DNA of 64,000 bases from Dictyobacter formicarum. Lineage in GTDB: Bacteria; Chloroflexota; Ktedonobacteria; Ktedonobacterales; Ktedonobacteraceae. The notes beneath the pieces are model-generated. The model was not told the DNA's origin. It ran no database searches and saw nothing but the letters and a program-made list of their open reading frames with translations. The number at the start of each line of letters is the position of its first letter. The stretch's first letter is position 1. Both the position numbers and the translations under genes were made by a program. The DNA is taken from NCBI RefSeq assembly GCF_016587435.1, contig NZ_BNJJ01000024.1, forward strand, positions 1 to 64,000. Direction: 5' to 3'. Of this stretch, positions 55,329 through 62,342 are shown in pieces.

Positions 55329-56534
55329 ATGCACAGAGCGCCAATGCGCCTGGCAGGGATCCCGCTATTCCTCTTTGTGGCTCTGGCCCTTCTACTGGCC
55401 GCCTGTAGCAATACAGATGCAACGTCAGCATCTACGCCGCCAGCGGCAACACAGGGAACCGTAGCGCCAACATCGTCTAATACAGTCGCATCAAGCACGA
55501 CAAGTTTAAATATGGGCGGTACCACCAAACCGACCTTGCCGCTGAAGTCGATCCGTATGCTCGATACACAGAACGGCTGGGCACTGACCGCCAGTTCCAT
55601 CCTGAGAACTGCCGATGGTGGGGTCCATTGGAAAGATGTTACGCCGGCCAATGCAGGTCTCAATCAGTTCGCTAGAGGTGATTTCCTTAATGGTCAGTAT
55701 GCCTGGATTGCGATCCCACCAGCCAACATGCAAGAGGGAGCGGGCATCGCTATTCTGCGTACCAGCAATGGTGGCATAAGCTGGCGAAGATCGAAAGTGA
55801 ACGATCCGCTGGTGTCGATCATCGATGTACCGCACTTTCTGAATGCGCAACAGGGCTGGCTTGAAGCTTCCAGCACACCCGGCGCCGGTCATGCTGGATC
55901 CGATATCTGGCACTCGATCGATGGTGGACAGACCTGGACGAAACTCTCCAGCAATGCCGATTCCAGTGGCCTCAGATTAGCCTATGTCAACGGCATCTCT
56001 TTTAAAGATGCACTGAACGGTATTGCAGCCGGCAACCTTGGTGCTGGTGGAGACAATTCTGTTCCTTCTATAGCTATCACACATACGGGTGGAAAGACCT
56101 GGCAGGTCATGTTGTTGCCACATCTACTGGGTGGCTATACCATGATCTCGAATAACTCGCAGCCACCAGTCTTCTTTGGCAATGTCGTTTTATTACCGGT
56201 AAATGTCAGTACACCGAGCGGCAATATGCTTGTCCTGTATCGTTCAAATGATAGTGGTCAGCACTGGTTTCAGACGAGCGTGGTCCACATCACAGCCCAG
56301 AACACCTATGTCCTTGACCCATCTTATGCCTGGGCGACCGATACCAAAAGCGGTAAGTTCTATCGTACCACTGATGGTGGCAACCACTGGAATCTCGCAT
56401 CCAACACTGTGTACAACTTGCAAGCATTGAGCTTCCCCAGTGCCAGCGCAGGATGGGGCATCTCCAATCAGTCGCTCTTGCACACGACTGATGGTGGAAA
56501 AACCTGGCAGCCAATACACTACACCATTCAATAA
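55329..56534 (+). CDS. Lipoprotein with BNR/YCF48-like beta-propeller
   Basis: About 401 residues. A lipoprotein signal ends VALALLLAACSNTD (lipobox Cys about 26), then a Ser/Thr-rich spacer, then a propeller with at least seven Asp-box-type repeats: TADGGVHWKD, TSNGGISWRR, SIDGGQTWTK, THTGGKTWQV, SNDSGQHWFQ, TTDGGNHWNL and TTDGGKTWQP. This is the pattern of the YCF48/BNR group, here probably a surface-anchored binding protein; no sialidase catalytic residues are evident. I prefer ATG 55329, directly after AAAAGGAG and giving a normal-length signal; ATG 55290 is the longest alternative. A large hairpin lies after the stop. Confidence 0.82.
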   Translation: MHRAPMRLAGIPLFLFVALALLLAACSNTDATSASTPPAATQGTVAPTSSNTVASSTTSLNMGGTTKPTLPLKSIRMLDTQNGWALTASSILRTADGGVHWKDVTPANAGLNQFARGDFLNGQYAWIAIPPANMQEGAGIAILRTSNGGISWRRSKVNDPLVSIIDVPHFLNAQQGWLEASSTPGAGHAGSDIWHSIDGGQTWTKLSSNADSSGLRLAYVNGISFKDALNGIAAGNLGAGGDNSVPSIAITHTGGKTWQVMLLPHLLGGYTMISNNSQPPVFFGNVVLLPVNVSTPSGNMLVLYRSNDSGQHWFQTSVVHITAQNTYVLDPSYAWATDTKSGKFYRTTDGGNHWNLASNTVYNLQALSFPSASAGWGISNQSLLHTTDGGKTWQPIHYTIQ

Positions 56535-56543
56535 CATTTGTAT

Positions 56544-56604
56544 ATCGAATAATAAAGTGGCCGGGGTGAAACGGCAATTCACCCCGGCCACTTTATTATT
56601 CGAT
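56544..56604. terminator. Long bidirectional hairpin between convergent genes
   Basis: Perfect inverted repeat with 27-base arms and a seven-base loop (contains CCGGGGTGAA and TTCACCCCGG). The right arm reaches the stop codon of the minus-strand MOSC fusion gene. It has no flanks of the modular repeat family. Confidence 0.85.
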
Positions 56605-58370
56605 TAGAGATCTATCACGATTTCACTCTGAGGCCGCGAGCAACAAATCAATACATTTCCCTCAGCAGGTGGTTCAAGTGGCTCGGGTTGATAGCTAACG
56701 GTGCCAGAAATCAGACCACTTTCACAGCTATGACAGACGCCCGTTCTGCATGACCACCTTACTGGAACATCGCAGGCCTCGGCAAGTTCTAGTAGGCTCT
56801 GAAAAGAGGGATCCCAATGGACGGTCAGGCCACTGCGGGCAAATGAAATTGATGGTCCCACACCAGCAGGTCTAGCTGGCAGATGCGGTGCGCGCGGAGG
56901 CGTTTTAACTACACCAGGATTAAGTGCTGCGCCCGGACCAAAGCTTTCTGTATGGAGATGATCAGCGGAAATACCCCAGTTAGTGAGACCGGCCGTGAAG
57001 TCTTGCATGAATGCCGGTGGTCCACACAGGTAAAAGTCTGCATCGCGGGGCACACCAATCTCTTGCAGAACGGACACACTGAGGTGACCTGGAGCATCAA
57101 AGTCCTGCCCAGGACGATCTTGAGTACCAGGCCGACTGTAGCATATATGACGATGACTATTGCCCAGTTTCTCCAGTAGGATGTTGGATTCCTGCGCAAA
57201 GGGGTGTTCGCTATGGTTGCGTGCGCCATATAGCCACCATACTTCCCGTGGAGATGCTTCGCTAACCAGCGCATACAGCATTGACAACACCGGGGTTGCG
57301 CCTACGCCTGCACTGAGCATAACAAGAGGTTGCTGGCTCTGGGGACGGTAGGTGAAACTACCTCGCGGCGCACTTACCTCCAGCACATCACCAACGCGTA
57401 CCTGGTGATGCACATAAGCACTGGCCACGCCATGTTCCTCAAGTTTAACGCTCACACGATAGGCATTAGTATTCGGTGCGCTGGAGAGCGTGTAGTTGCG
57501 TAACAGTGGTGGCGCATCAGAATCAGGACGCAGACGCAGAACGACGAATTGGCCCGGGAGAGCAGCAATGAGGGGACGTTCATCTGTCGAGACAAGGACC
57601 AGTGAAAGTACGCTATTACTCTCGCGCTCAATGAGCTCAACCTTCAAAGGACGGAAGCCTGGCCATGCGGGTGATGGGCCACTGGCGGCAGGTGCGAGGC
57701 CAGCATTCCCTCCTGCATTCCCGGCCATCACCTGCTCAAGAAGAGCCTGAAATGAATGTTTCCAACCGGGGCTCAATGCTGGGATACGCAGGGCTCTCTC
57801 CAGCTGCTCGCGGGAATGGCCAGATAGGTAGAGCAATGAGCTGGTCTCAGAAACAGTCATACGTTCAGGACCATCGGCCACCTTGATTATCTCGTCGCCA
57901 GTTTCCACCTCTCCTTCTTCTAGCACACGGAAGTAGAAGCCCGGCTTTTTATGCGCGACCAGTAGCGCTGCCATCCTGGGCTCATTCATGCGGATACCAA
58001 CACGATAACACGTAACACGCGGCTGTGTGACCTCAAACAGGGCTCGACCAATACGATACTGATCACCAATGCAGACCTCTTCATCGGACAGGCCATCGAT
58101 CGTAAAATTTTCTCCAAATTGTCCAAAGACAAAATCGTTGCGACCTAGTTGTTGCTCCCAGTAACGGTAAGCAGCGATCTGATAAACAAAAACCGCGCGA
58201 TTTTCACCACCATGACCAGTCAGGTCTCCTTGCCCATCACCATCAATATTGAGTTTTCTCACCATCCTCTTGCCTGACACAGCCTCCTTCCAGATAGCGG
58301 TTCGCACCGTCTCTCCATGCCACGCGATATCGCGAGGAAGCCCAACGTTTACTGATAGCAATTGCGCCAT
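56604..58370 (-). CDS. MOSC - flavodoxin reductase - [2Fe-2S] ferredoxin fusion
   Basis: A 588-residue cytoplasmic three-part protein. Residues 1-220: MOSC domain with a 3-alpha extension (LNIDGDGQGDLTGHGGENRAV, FGQFGENFTIDGL, PRVTCYRVGIRM with the likely molybdenum-ligand Cys). Residues 240-480: ferredoxin-reductase unit with the flavin motif LRNYTLSSAP and the NAD-binding MLSAGVGATPVLSML and FYLCGPPAFMQDF. Residues 500-588: plant-type [2Fe-2S] domain with CRTGVCHSCESG and a distal Cys in VLICCSRPQ. This arrangement allows electrons to pass from NAD(P)H through FMN and the cluster to molybdenum chemistry, as in YiiM/mARC-like N-hydroxy-compound reduction; substrate is inferred only. Start ATG 58370. 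Confidence 0.92.
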   Translation of the reverse strand: MAQLLSVNVGLPRDIAWHGETVRTAIWKEAVSGKRMVRKLNIDGDGQGDLTGHGGENRAVFVYQIAAYRYWEQQLGRNDFVFGQFGENFTIDGLSDEEVCIGDQYRIGRALFEVTQPRVTCYRVGIRMNEPRMAALLVAHKKPGFYFRVLEEGEVETGDEIIKVADGPERMTVSETSSLLYLSGHSREQLERALRIPALSPGWKHSFQALLEQVMAGNAGGNAGLAPAASGPSPAWPGFRPLKVELIERESNSVLSLVLVSTDERPLIAALPGQFVVLRLRPDSDAPPLLRNYTLSSAPNTNAYRVSVKLEEHGVASAYVHHQVRVGDVLEVSAPRGSFTYRPQSQQPLVMLSAGVGATPVLSMLYALVSEASPREVWWLYGARNHSEHPFAQESNILLEKLGNSHRHICYSRPGTQDRPGQDFDAPGHLSVSVLQEIGVPRDADFYLCGPPAFMQDFTAGLTNWGISADHLHTESFGPGAALNPGVVKTPPRAPHLPARPAGVGPSISFARSGLTVHWDPSFQSLLELAEACDVPVRWSCRTGVCHSCESGLISGTVSYQPEPLEPPAEGNVLICCSRPQSEIVIDL

Positions 58371-58555
58371 ATCCCCGTCCTTTATTCTATATGCAAGCTT
58401 GCGAACCCTGCTATTAGCTATGCACGCATATCATAACCAATGGCTTCATCTATCAAAAAATGAAGGACACCTCCATCACGCAGACTTAATCAGTCTGGTA
58501 ACACCTTTTGTTAGAAGCGAACGAGAGATCATCCTTATGTAGATATTACCTAAAA

Positions 58556-58640
58556 AGATGAGGCGTGCCAGTGGCTCCAGCAAGCGCTCTCCCGAGCGCA
58601 CACCGAGGGCTTGAATTGCCGGCTATGCGCCACTGTAACC
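58556..58640 (+). ncRNA. Candidate structured leader RNA before lipoprotein gene
   Basis: The 371-base gap 58371-58741 contains a compact foldable stretch. CAGTGGC (58569-58575) pairs with GCCACTG (58629-58635), supported outside by GAGG and CCTC. Inside are a perfect GCGCTC/GAGCGC hairpin (58584-58599) and a second small hairpin (GGC, TTGAATT, GCC), making a three-way junction. Another hairpin, ATCCTT with AAGGAT, follows near 58650-58670. The lipoprotein gene starts about 100 bases downstream. The segment CGCCACTGTAA recalls cobalamin riboswitches but the GGGAA-GGTG core is missing, so I assign no class. Confidence 0.35.
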
Positions 58641-58741
58641 TCTACACGTACATCCTTATTAGGAAGGATCACTTTGTTGAGCCTGCTATCGCCGTCTCAA
58701 TTCCGACATAGCATCCTTATCAAGGAAAGGAACAGTGACAG

Positions 58742-59287
58742 ATGTTTAAACGCTTTCTACTACTCCCACTCGTGCTGGTTTTTGCCTTATTGCTGGCATC
58801 ATGCGGTAATTCAACTTCAAGTAATTCTTACTCCACAACCAGTACTGGCAGTACTAAGGCGACCAGCACACCAACTGCTGCATCGACGACTAGCAATCCG
58901 GTCGTCAAGACAACAAAAGCAACGGTCAACGGTTCGTCACAGCTTATCTTGACCGACGCGAAAGGTATGACACTTTATTACTTTACGCCGGATACGGCCA
59001 CGACTTCAGCTTGCACCAATAGCTGTGCTTCAACCTGGCCTCCGCTTTTCTTTGATGGTACGGGCTCAGTCCCTCATGTGTCCTCACTACAGGGAACATT
59101 TAACCTGCTGGACACGGCCAGCAAGAAACAGGTCTCCTACAATGGTCATCCGCTCTATACATATGCGGGCGATAGCGCGGCCGGCCAGACTAATGGCGAG
59201 GGCATTGGCGGCAAATGGTTTGTGGCAACGTCCACTTTAAAAGCGCAGGGCACACCGCAAACAAAGCCTGCCAACAATGGCTATTAA
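58742..59287 (+). CDS. Secreted lipoprotein with COG4315 repeats
   Basis: A 181-residue lipoprotein: signal ending VFALLLASCGNS (lipobox Cys about 21), a Ser/Thr-rich spacer to about residue 60, and two COG4315-type repeats. The first, LILTDAKGMTLYYFTPDTATTSACTNSCASTWPPL, has the Y-x-F-x-x-D motif and paired Cys; the second, LLDTASKKQVSYNGHPLYTYAGD, has the Y-x-Y-x-x-D form, followed by GEGIGGKWFVA. The family is of unknown function and is often found beside membrane redox proteins. A Rieske/ECF pair lies just downstream on the other strand. Start ATG 58742 follows AAAGGAA. Confidence 0.9.
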   Translation: MFKRFLLLPLVLVFALLLASCGNSTSSNSYSTTSTGSTKATSTPTAASTTSNPVVKTTKATVNGSSQLILTDAKGMTLYYFTPDTATTSACTNSCASTWPPLFFDGTGSVPHVSSLQGTFNLLDTASKKQVSYNGHPLYTYAGDSAAGQTNGEGIGGKWFVATSTLKAQGTPQTKPANNGY

Positions 59288-59304
59288 AGGAAAGCAATAA
59301 GGTT

Positions 59305-59419
59305 TTTTTATTCGTTGGTGCCACACGGTCACACAGCGCTGTGTGACCGTGTGGCACCAACGAATAAAAAGGGTACGGCCGCGCATGCGGACGCCCGTGA
59401 GGGGGCGCATTGATTCCCA
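59305..59419. repeat. Modular palindromic repeat, copy F
   Basis: A perfect inverted repeat with 33-base arms and no loop (59305-59370), then right flank 59371-59419 (CGGCCGCGCATGCGGACGCC, ending GATTCCCAT), nearly identical to copy A. The left flank is not recognisable. The element ends exactly at the stop codon of the Rieske gene, and its left half may end transcription of the COG4315 lipoprotein gene. Confidence 0.88.
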
Positions 59420-60301
59420 TCACCAGGGTTCCACAGACGCACTAGAATGTACCTGTGGAACCTTGACATAAACTTTCCCATCTTCAACTTTTGTCTGCAG
59501 GAGAGTAAGGGGAGGTAGTTCATATCTATAGTGGGTGTTCAGATTGATGCCAGCTTCTGTGAAGATAGCACTATGGCATGGACAATGAAAACAGCGATCG
59601 GCATCTTTCCATTGCACAATACATCCCATGTGCGTACAGGCAGCGGATAAGGCGGTAATATTTGCATTGGCATCGCCATTGTTTTTTGTGCTCTGCGTGT
59701 TGCGCAGGACATAGCCGGTGAGAGTTGGCGCGGCAAACCGGACCGCCGTCTGGCCTAAATCGGCCAGCATCACTACAAAGTGCCAGGTGGTGGGAATACC
59801 AGTCTCGATTTCGAGCCTGGTAGAAGGATCTTGTAGCGGTGTGGGTGTCTCGCTTACTCTTCTGGCTGCTATCTGCTGCTCGATGACATTTTCTGCTCCC
59901 CCACCAACCACCAGTGCCGCGGCCGCGACCGCTCCTCCCATCAATAGGCGACGACGTGAAAAGAAGCGCACCGGCTTCCAATTTTCCTTTTTTCGCTTTC
60001 GCTCTCGCGGCTCGTGCATGGGATCCGCACTATTTGCTTTGTCGTCAGGGTTGGTGGTTGGCAATGACGACTCTTCAGCATTGATTTCCAACAATCGCTG
60101 CTTCAGGTGCTCGACAAAATCTGGTCGCGGCTCGACATTCTCTGGTGCAGCGGCCCGAAAAAACGCCGCCATTTGATAGATGCGCGCCTGCTCAGGAGTC
60201 AAATCTGCTGGAGGATGCGCCACCTTGCCAGACTGTAATCGCTCTATATAGCGCTCCAGTTCCAGATAATTTTCAAATCTTTCCTGATCATCGCCCGCCA
60301 T
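59420..60301 (-). CDS. Membrane-anchored Rieske [2Fe-2S] protein paired with ECF sigma
   Basis: A 293-residue protein in three parts. Residues 1-80 are cytoplasmic and helical (ERFENYLELERYIERLQSGKVAHPPADLTPEQARIYQMAAFFRA, then PRPDFVEHLKQRLLEI). A basic linker leads to an Arg-rich FFSRRRLLMGGAVAAAALVVGGGA membrane or Tat-type segment at about 113-137. The external domain carries both Rieske motifs, CTHMGCIVQW and CPCHSAIFTE, with two Cys and two His for the cluster. It directly follows an ECF sigma gene, and the N-terminal part resembles regions found in Chloroflexota proteins partnered with ECF factors; a redox-sensing anti-sigma role is an inference. GGAGAG precedes ATG 60301. Confidence 0.88.
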   Translation of the reverse strand: MAGDDQERFENYLELERYIERLQSGKVAHPPADLTPEQARIYQMAAFFRAAAPENVEPRPDFVEHLKQRLLEINAEESSLPTTNPDDKANSADPMHEPRERKRKKENWKPVRFFSRRRLLMGGAVAAAALVVGGGAENVIEQQIAARRVSETPTPLQDPSTRLEIETGIPTTWHFVVMLADLGQTAVRFAAPTLTGYVLRNTQSTKNNGDANANITALSAACTHMGCIVQWKDADRCFHCPCHSAIFTEAGINLNTHYRYELPPLTLLQTKVEDGKVYVKVPQVHSSASVEPW

Positions 60302-60340
60302 GGTTGCTCTCCATTACGTTTCTTAAAATCAAATTTACAT

Positions 60341-60378
60341 TGCATACAATTTAATTATATGGAATTAAATTGTATGCA
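60341..60378. promoter_or_regulatory. Perfect inverted repeat between sigma and Rieske genes
   Basis: TGCATACAATTTAATT, six bases, and its exact complement (16-base arms). It lies directly after the sigma gene stop and about 40 bases before the Rieske start, without a T-run after it on the minus strand, so it may be an RNA-processing or regulatory hairpin rather than a full terminator. Confidence 0.55.
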
Positions 60379-60379
60379 G

Positions 60380-60919
60380 CTAATACTTATCCATGATAGT
60401 AGCTTCAAGCTCTGCAGCTCGCTTGAGTGCGCGAAATTGCAATACCTTCACATTTGCTTCTGTCAGGCCGAGTTTCTGGGCCGTTTCCTTTATCGAAAGA
60501 TTTAGCAGAAAACGACATATGAGTACTTCACGGTAATGCTCTGGCAGAAGGCGTAACAGAGAATGAGCTTTCTCTACAGGCGATACATTTATCTCTGTCA
60601 GCGTTGGCTCCGCTGGACCTTCCCAACCTTTATCTAACAACTCCTCCAGTGAACTAAGGGATACGCGATAATAGTTTCTCCAATAGTCAGCAATGGTCGT
60701 ACGCGCTACCTGGAAAAGCCATTTCTGTATACTCTGCTGACCCCGTTCAGCATTCATGCTGCGGGCAGCTTTCATAAATATTTGAGCACTCAGATCTTCC
60801 GCCTCTTCCCGATTACCAACCTTACTATAAACGTAACGATAGATTATCCCAAGATGTTCCTGGTAAAAGGTTTGAAACGCCTCTTGTGCTTGCCCATGTG
60901 AATCGCCAGGTGTATTCAC
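60380..60919 (-). CDS. ECF-family RNA polymerase sigma factor
   Basis: A 179-residue ECF sigma factor. Region 2 is YQEHLGIIYRYVYSKVGNREEAEDLSAQIFMKAARSM then IQKWLFQVARTTIADYWRNYYR (residues 18-85). Region 4 is LLRLLPEHYREVLICRFLLNLSIKETAQKLGLTEANVKVLQFRALKRAAEL (residues 120-170). It belongs to the large group whose partner is an adjacent membrane protein; here the downstream partner is the Rieske protein, 78 bases away. A 19-base tandem duplication lies just upstream of the gene. Start ATG 60919. Confidence 0.9.
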   Translation of the reverse strand: MNTPGDSHGQAQEAFQTFYQEHLGIIYRYVYSKVGNREEAEDLSAQIFMKAARSMNAERGQQSIQKWLFQVARTTIADYWRNYYRVSLSSLEELLDKGWEGPAEPTLTEINVSPVEKAHSLLRLLPEHYREVLICRFLLNLSIKETAQKLGLTEANVKVLQFRALKRAAELEATIMDKY

Positions 60920-60928
60920 ACTGCCTCT

Positions 60929-60966
60929 CCAGTATCATTTTTACATTCCAGTATCATTTTTACATT
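60929..60966. repeat. 19-base tandem duplication upstream of sigma gene
   Basis: CCAGTATCATTTTTACATT occurs twice in direct succession (60929-60947 and 60948-60966), in the 5' region of the sigma gene. Confidence 0.9.
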
Positions 60967-61168
60967 AAAGCAATCGCATATATAAACATACGTTACCAGG
61001 TTACACTTTAAGCACAGATTTTCGAACTCAAAAAAAAGGAGCCCATTTGTTGAGGCAAAACACGCGCATTAGCTCACTTAGCCTTCTTCCTTGCAGGCTT
61101 CATGCCTGGATTATTTTTGAAAATGGAATAGAAACGCCGTCGGCCTTGTTCTGAAATATGTAAGCATA

Positions 61169-61675
61169 ATGGCAGAGGTAGTTGGTAAGAGAGATATACT
61201 ACGATTAGGGTCTCATTACAAACACTCGTTAGTAAAAGAAAGCGGTCTTCCCATGTTGTGCACTTCATCCTCTTCTTCTGTGCAATCGGCTCAAGACTTC
61301 GTACAGCGAGCTTTAGTATCCCCGCAAAATGTTGTCCAGATTGCGGCCTCGACGTTACGTGCGCAATTGAATGATACAAAGATATCCCTGCGTTCGGAGC
61401 GAGTAAACGCTGCAGAACCGCTTGTGCTACCTATTTCCAAAACTCATAGTCTGTCACTTCCTAACCATGGCTGGGAAAGTGTTGCGCTCAGTCTGCAACA
61501 AGCGCAAGGTCAGGTTGAAATTAGCGCCACGTCACAGGAACAGATGCTTTTGTTCAGCTATGATCGCCTGTCAGCCTCAGGGGAACTCTACCCCACTCGC
61601 ATGATGCTCCGTGGTAATGTGGTTACTTTGCAGACACCTGCCCGGGTGGACAGTCATTGTTCATGTCCAAACTAA
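61169..61675 (+). CDS. Uncharacterised protein
   Basis: A frame of up to 168 residues that I do not recognise. The protein is hydrophilic with a Ser-rich stretch (CTSSSSSVQSAQDF), a helical middle part (VVQIAASTLRAQLNDTKISL), and a probable beta-rich second half (WESVALSLQQAQGQVEISATSQEQMLLFSYDRL, YPTRMMLRGNVVTL); it ends with Cys residues (HCSCPN). There is no signal peptide. Starts are ATG 61169 or ATG 61253, neither with a good ribosome site. A strong terminator in the right orientation begins 18 bases after the stop, which supports a real gene. Function unknown. Confidence 0.5.
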   Translation: MAEVVGKRDILRLGSHYKHSLVKESGLPMLCTSSSSSVQSAQDFVQRALVSPQNVVQIAASTLRAQLNDTKISLRSERVNAAEPLVLPISKTHSLSLPNHGWESVALSLQQAQGQVEISATSQEQMLLFSYDRLSASGELYPTRMMLRGNVVTLQTPARVDSHCSCPN

Positions 61676-61692
61676 TCCCTGGATGAGTTTGC

Positions 61693-61746
61693 ACTCCCAG
61701 ATTCAGCAATCTTTTTTCTTGCCTTGCTGAATCTGGGAGTTTTTTT
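61693..61746 (+). terminator. Strong intrinsic terminator
   Basis: ACTCCCAGATTCAGCAA (61693-61709) pairs perfectly with its complement (61724-61740), followed by TTTTTT. Confidence 0.92.
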
Positions 61747-62342
61747 GCATATCTCCCGGATTCTTACAAAAACATATATTGAGCAAAACACGCTACAAGT
61801 AAACAGAAAATTTATTTTTGTTTCTACTATTAGAAGATAATCTAAACTATAAATACTTGACAAGAGCGTAACCATCACCGTATACTTTGTCTAATAATCA
61901 AAAGGGCTGTATTAAAACATGACCTTCTACAATTGCTAGCGCATACACGAGATAAGTTGCATTATTTTATTAAATTCAACATTATCGCCTCGATAATTGC
62001 TATAAGCCATACAAAAATAACCTGCGAAACGCACACTTAACAGAGTCAGCGATTTCGCCTGCTATCCTCTCAGGAATTATCATTCATTCCTTTTTATACG
62101 CATGTATAAAAAAATAAGGCCCGCCCAAACCAATCATGGCAAAAATTCAGACCGTTGATCTTGTATTGGCAACCTGCTATATGCAGGCAGCATCCATCTA
62201 AGGAAAACAAACGATTCGTCCCACTCACGTGTGCATTGCAAGCGCATCATTTATTAAAAAATGAGTGGCTTGCAATTTATAAATTATGAATGCTGACGAA
62301 AAGGAGTCTCATCGAGACTTTTCTGAAAGGAAACAAGTAGCA
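61747..62342. other. AT-rich intergenic region upstream of dnaK
   Basis: About 596 bases, no gene recognised. Near the right end CCACTCA (62221-62227) can pair with TGAGTGG (62262-62268), and ATTGCAAG (62235-62242) with CTTGCAAT (62269-62276), giving mutually exclusive stems. No canonical CIRCE (TTAGCACTC-N9-GAGTGCTAA) or HAIR element is seen. An AAAGGAA ribosome site precedes dnaK. Confidence 0.4.

Noticed and set aside
58556..58640. Cobalamin riboswitch call
   Set aside because: Only CGCCACTGTAA and a vague later GAGCC segment fit; the GGGAA...GGTG core is missing, so I left the RNA unclassified.
62221..62276. CIRCE element before dnaK
   Set aside because: CACTC and GAGTG occur but about 34 bases apart rather than nine, and the flanking bases do not match.
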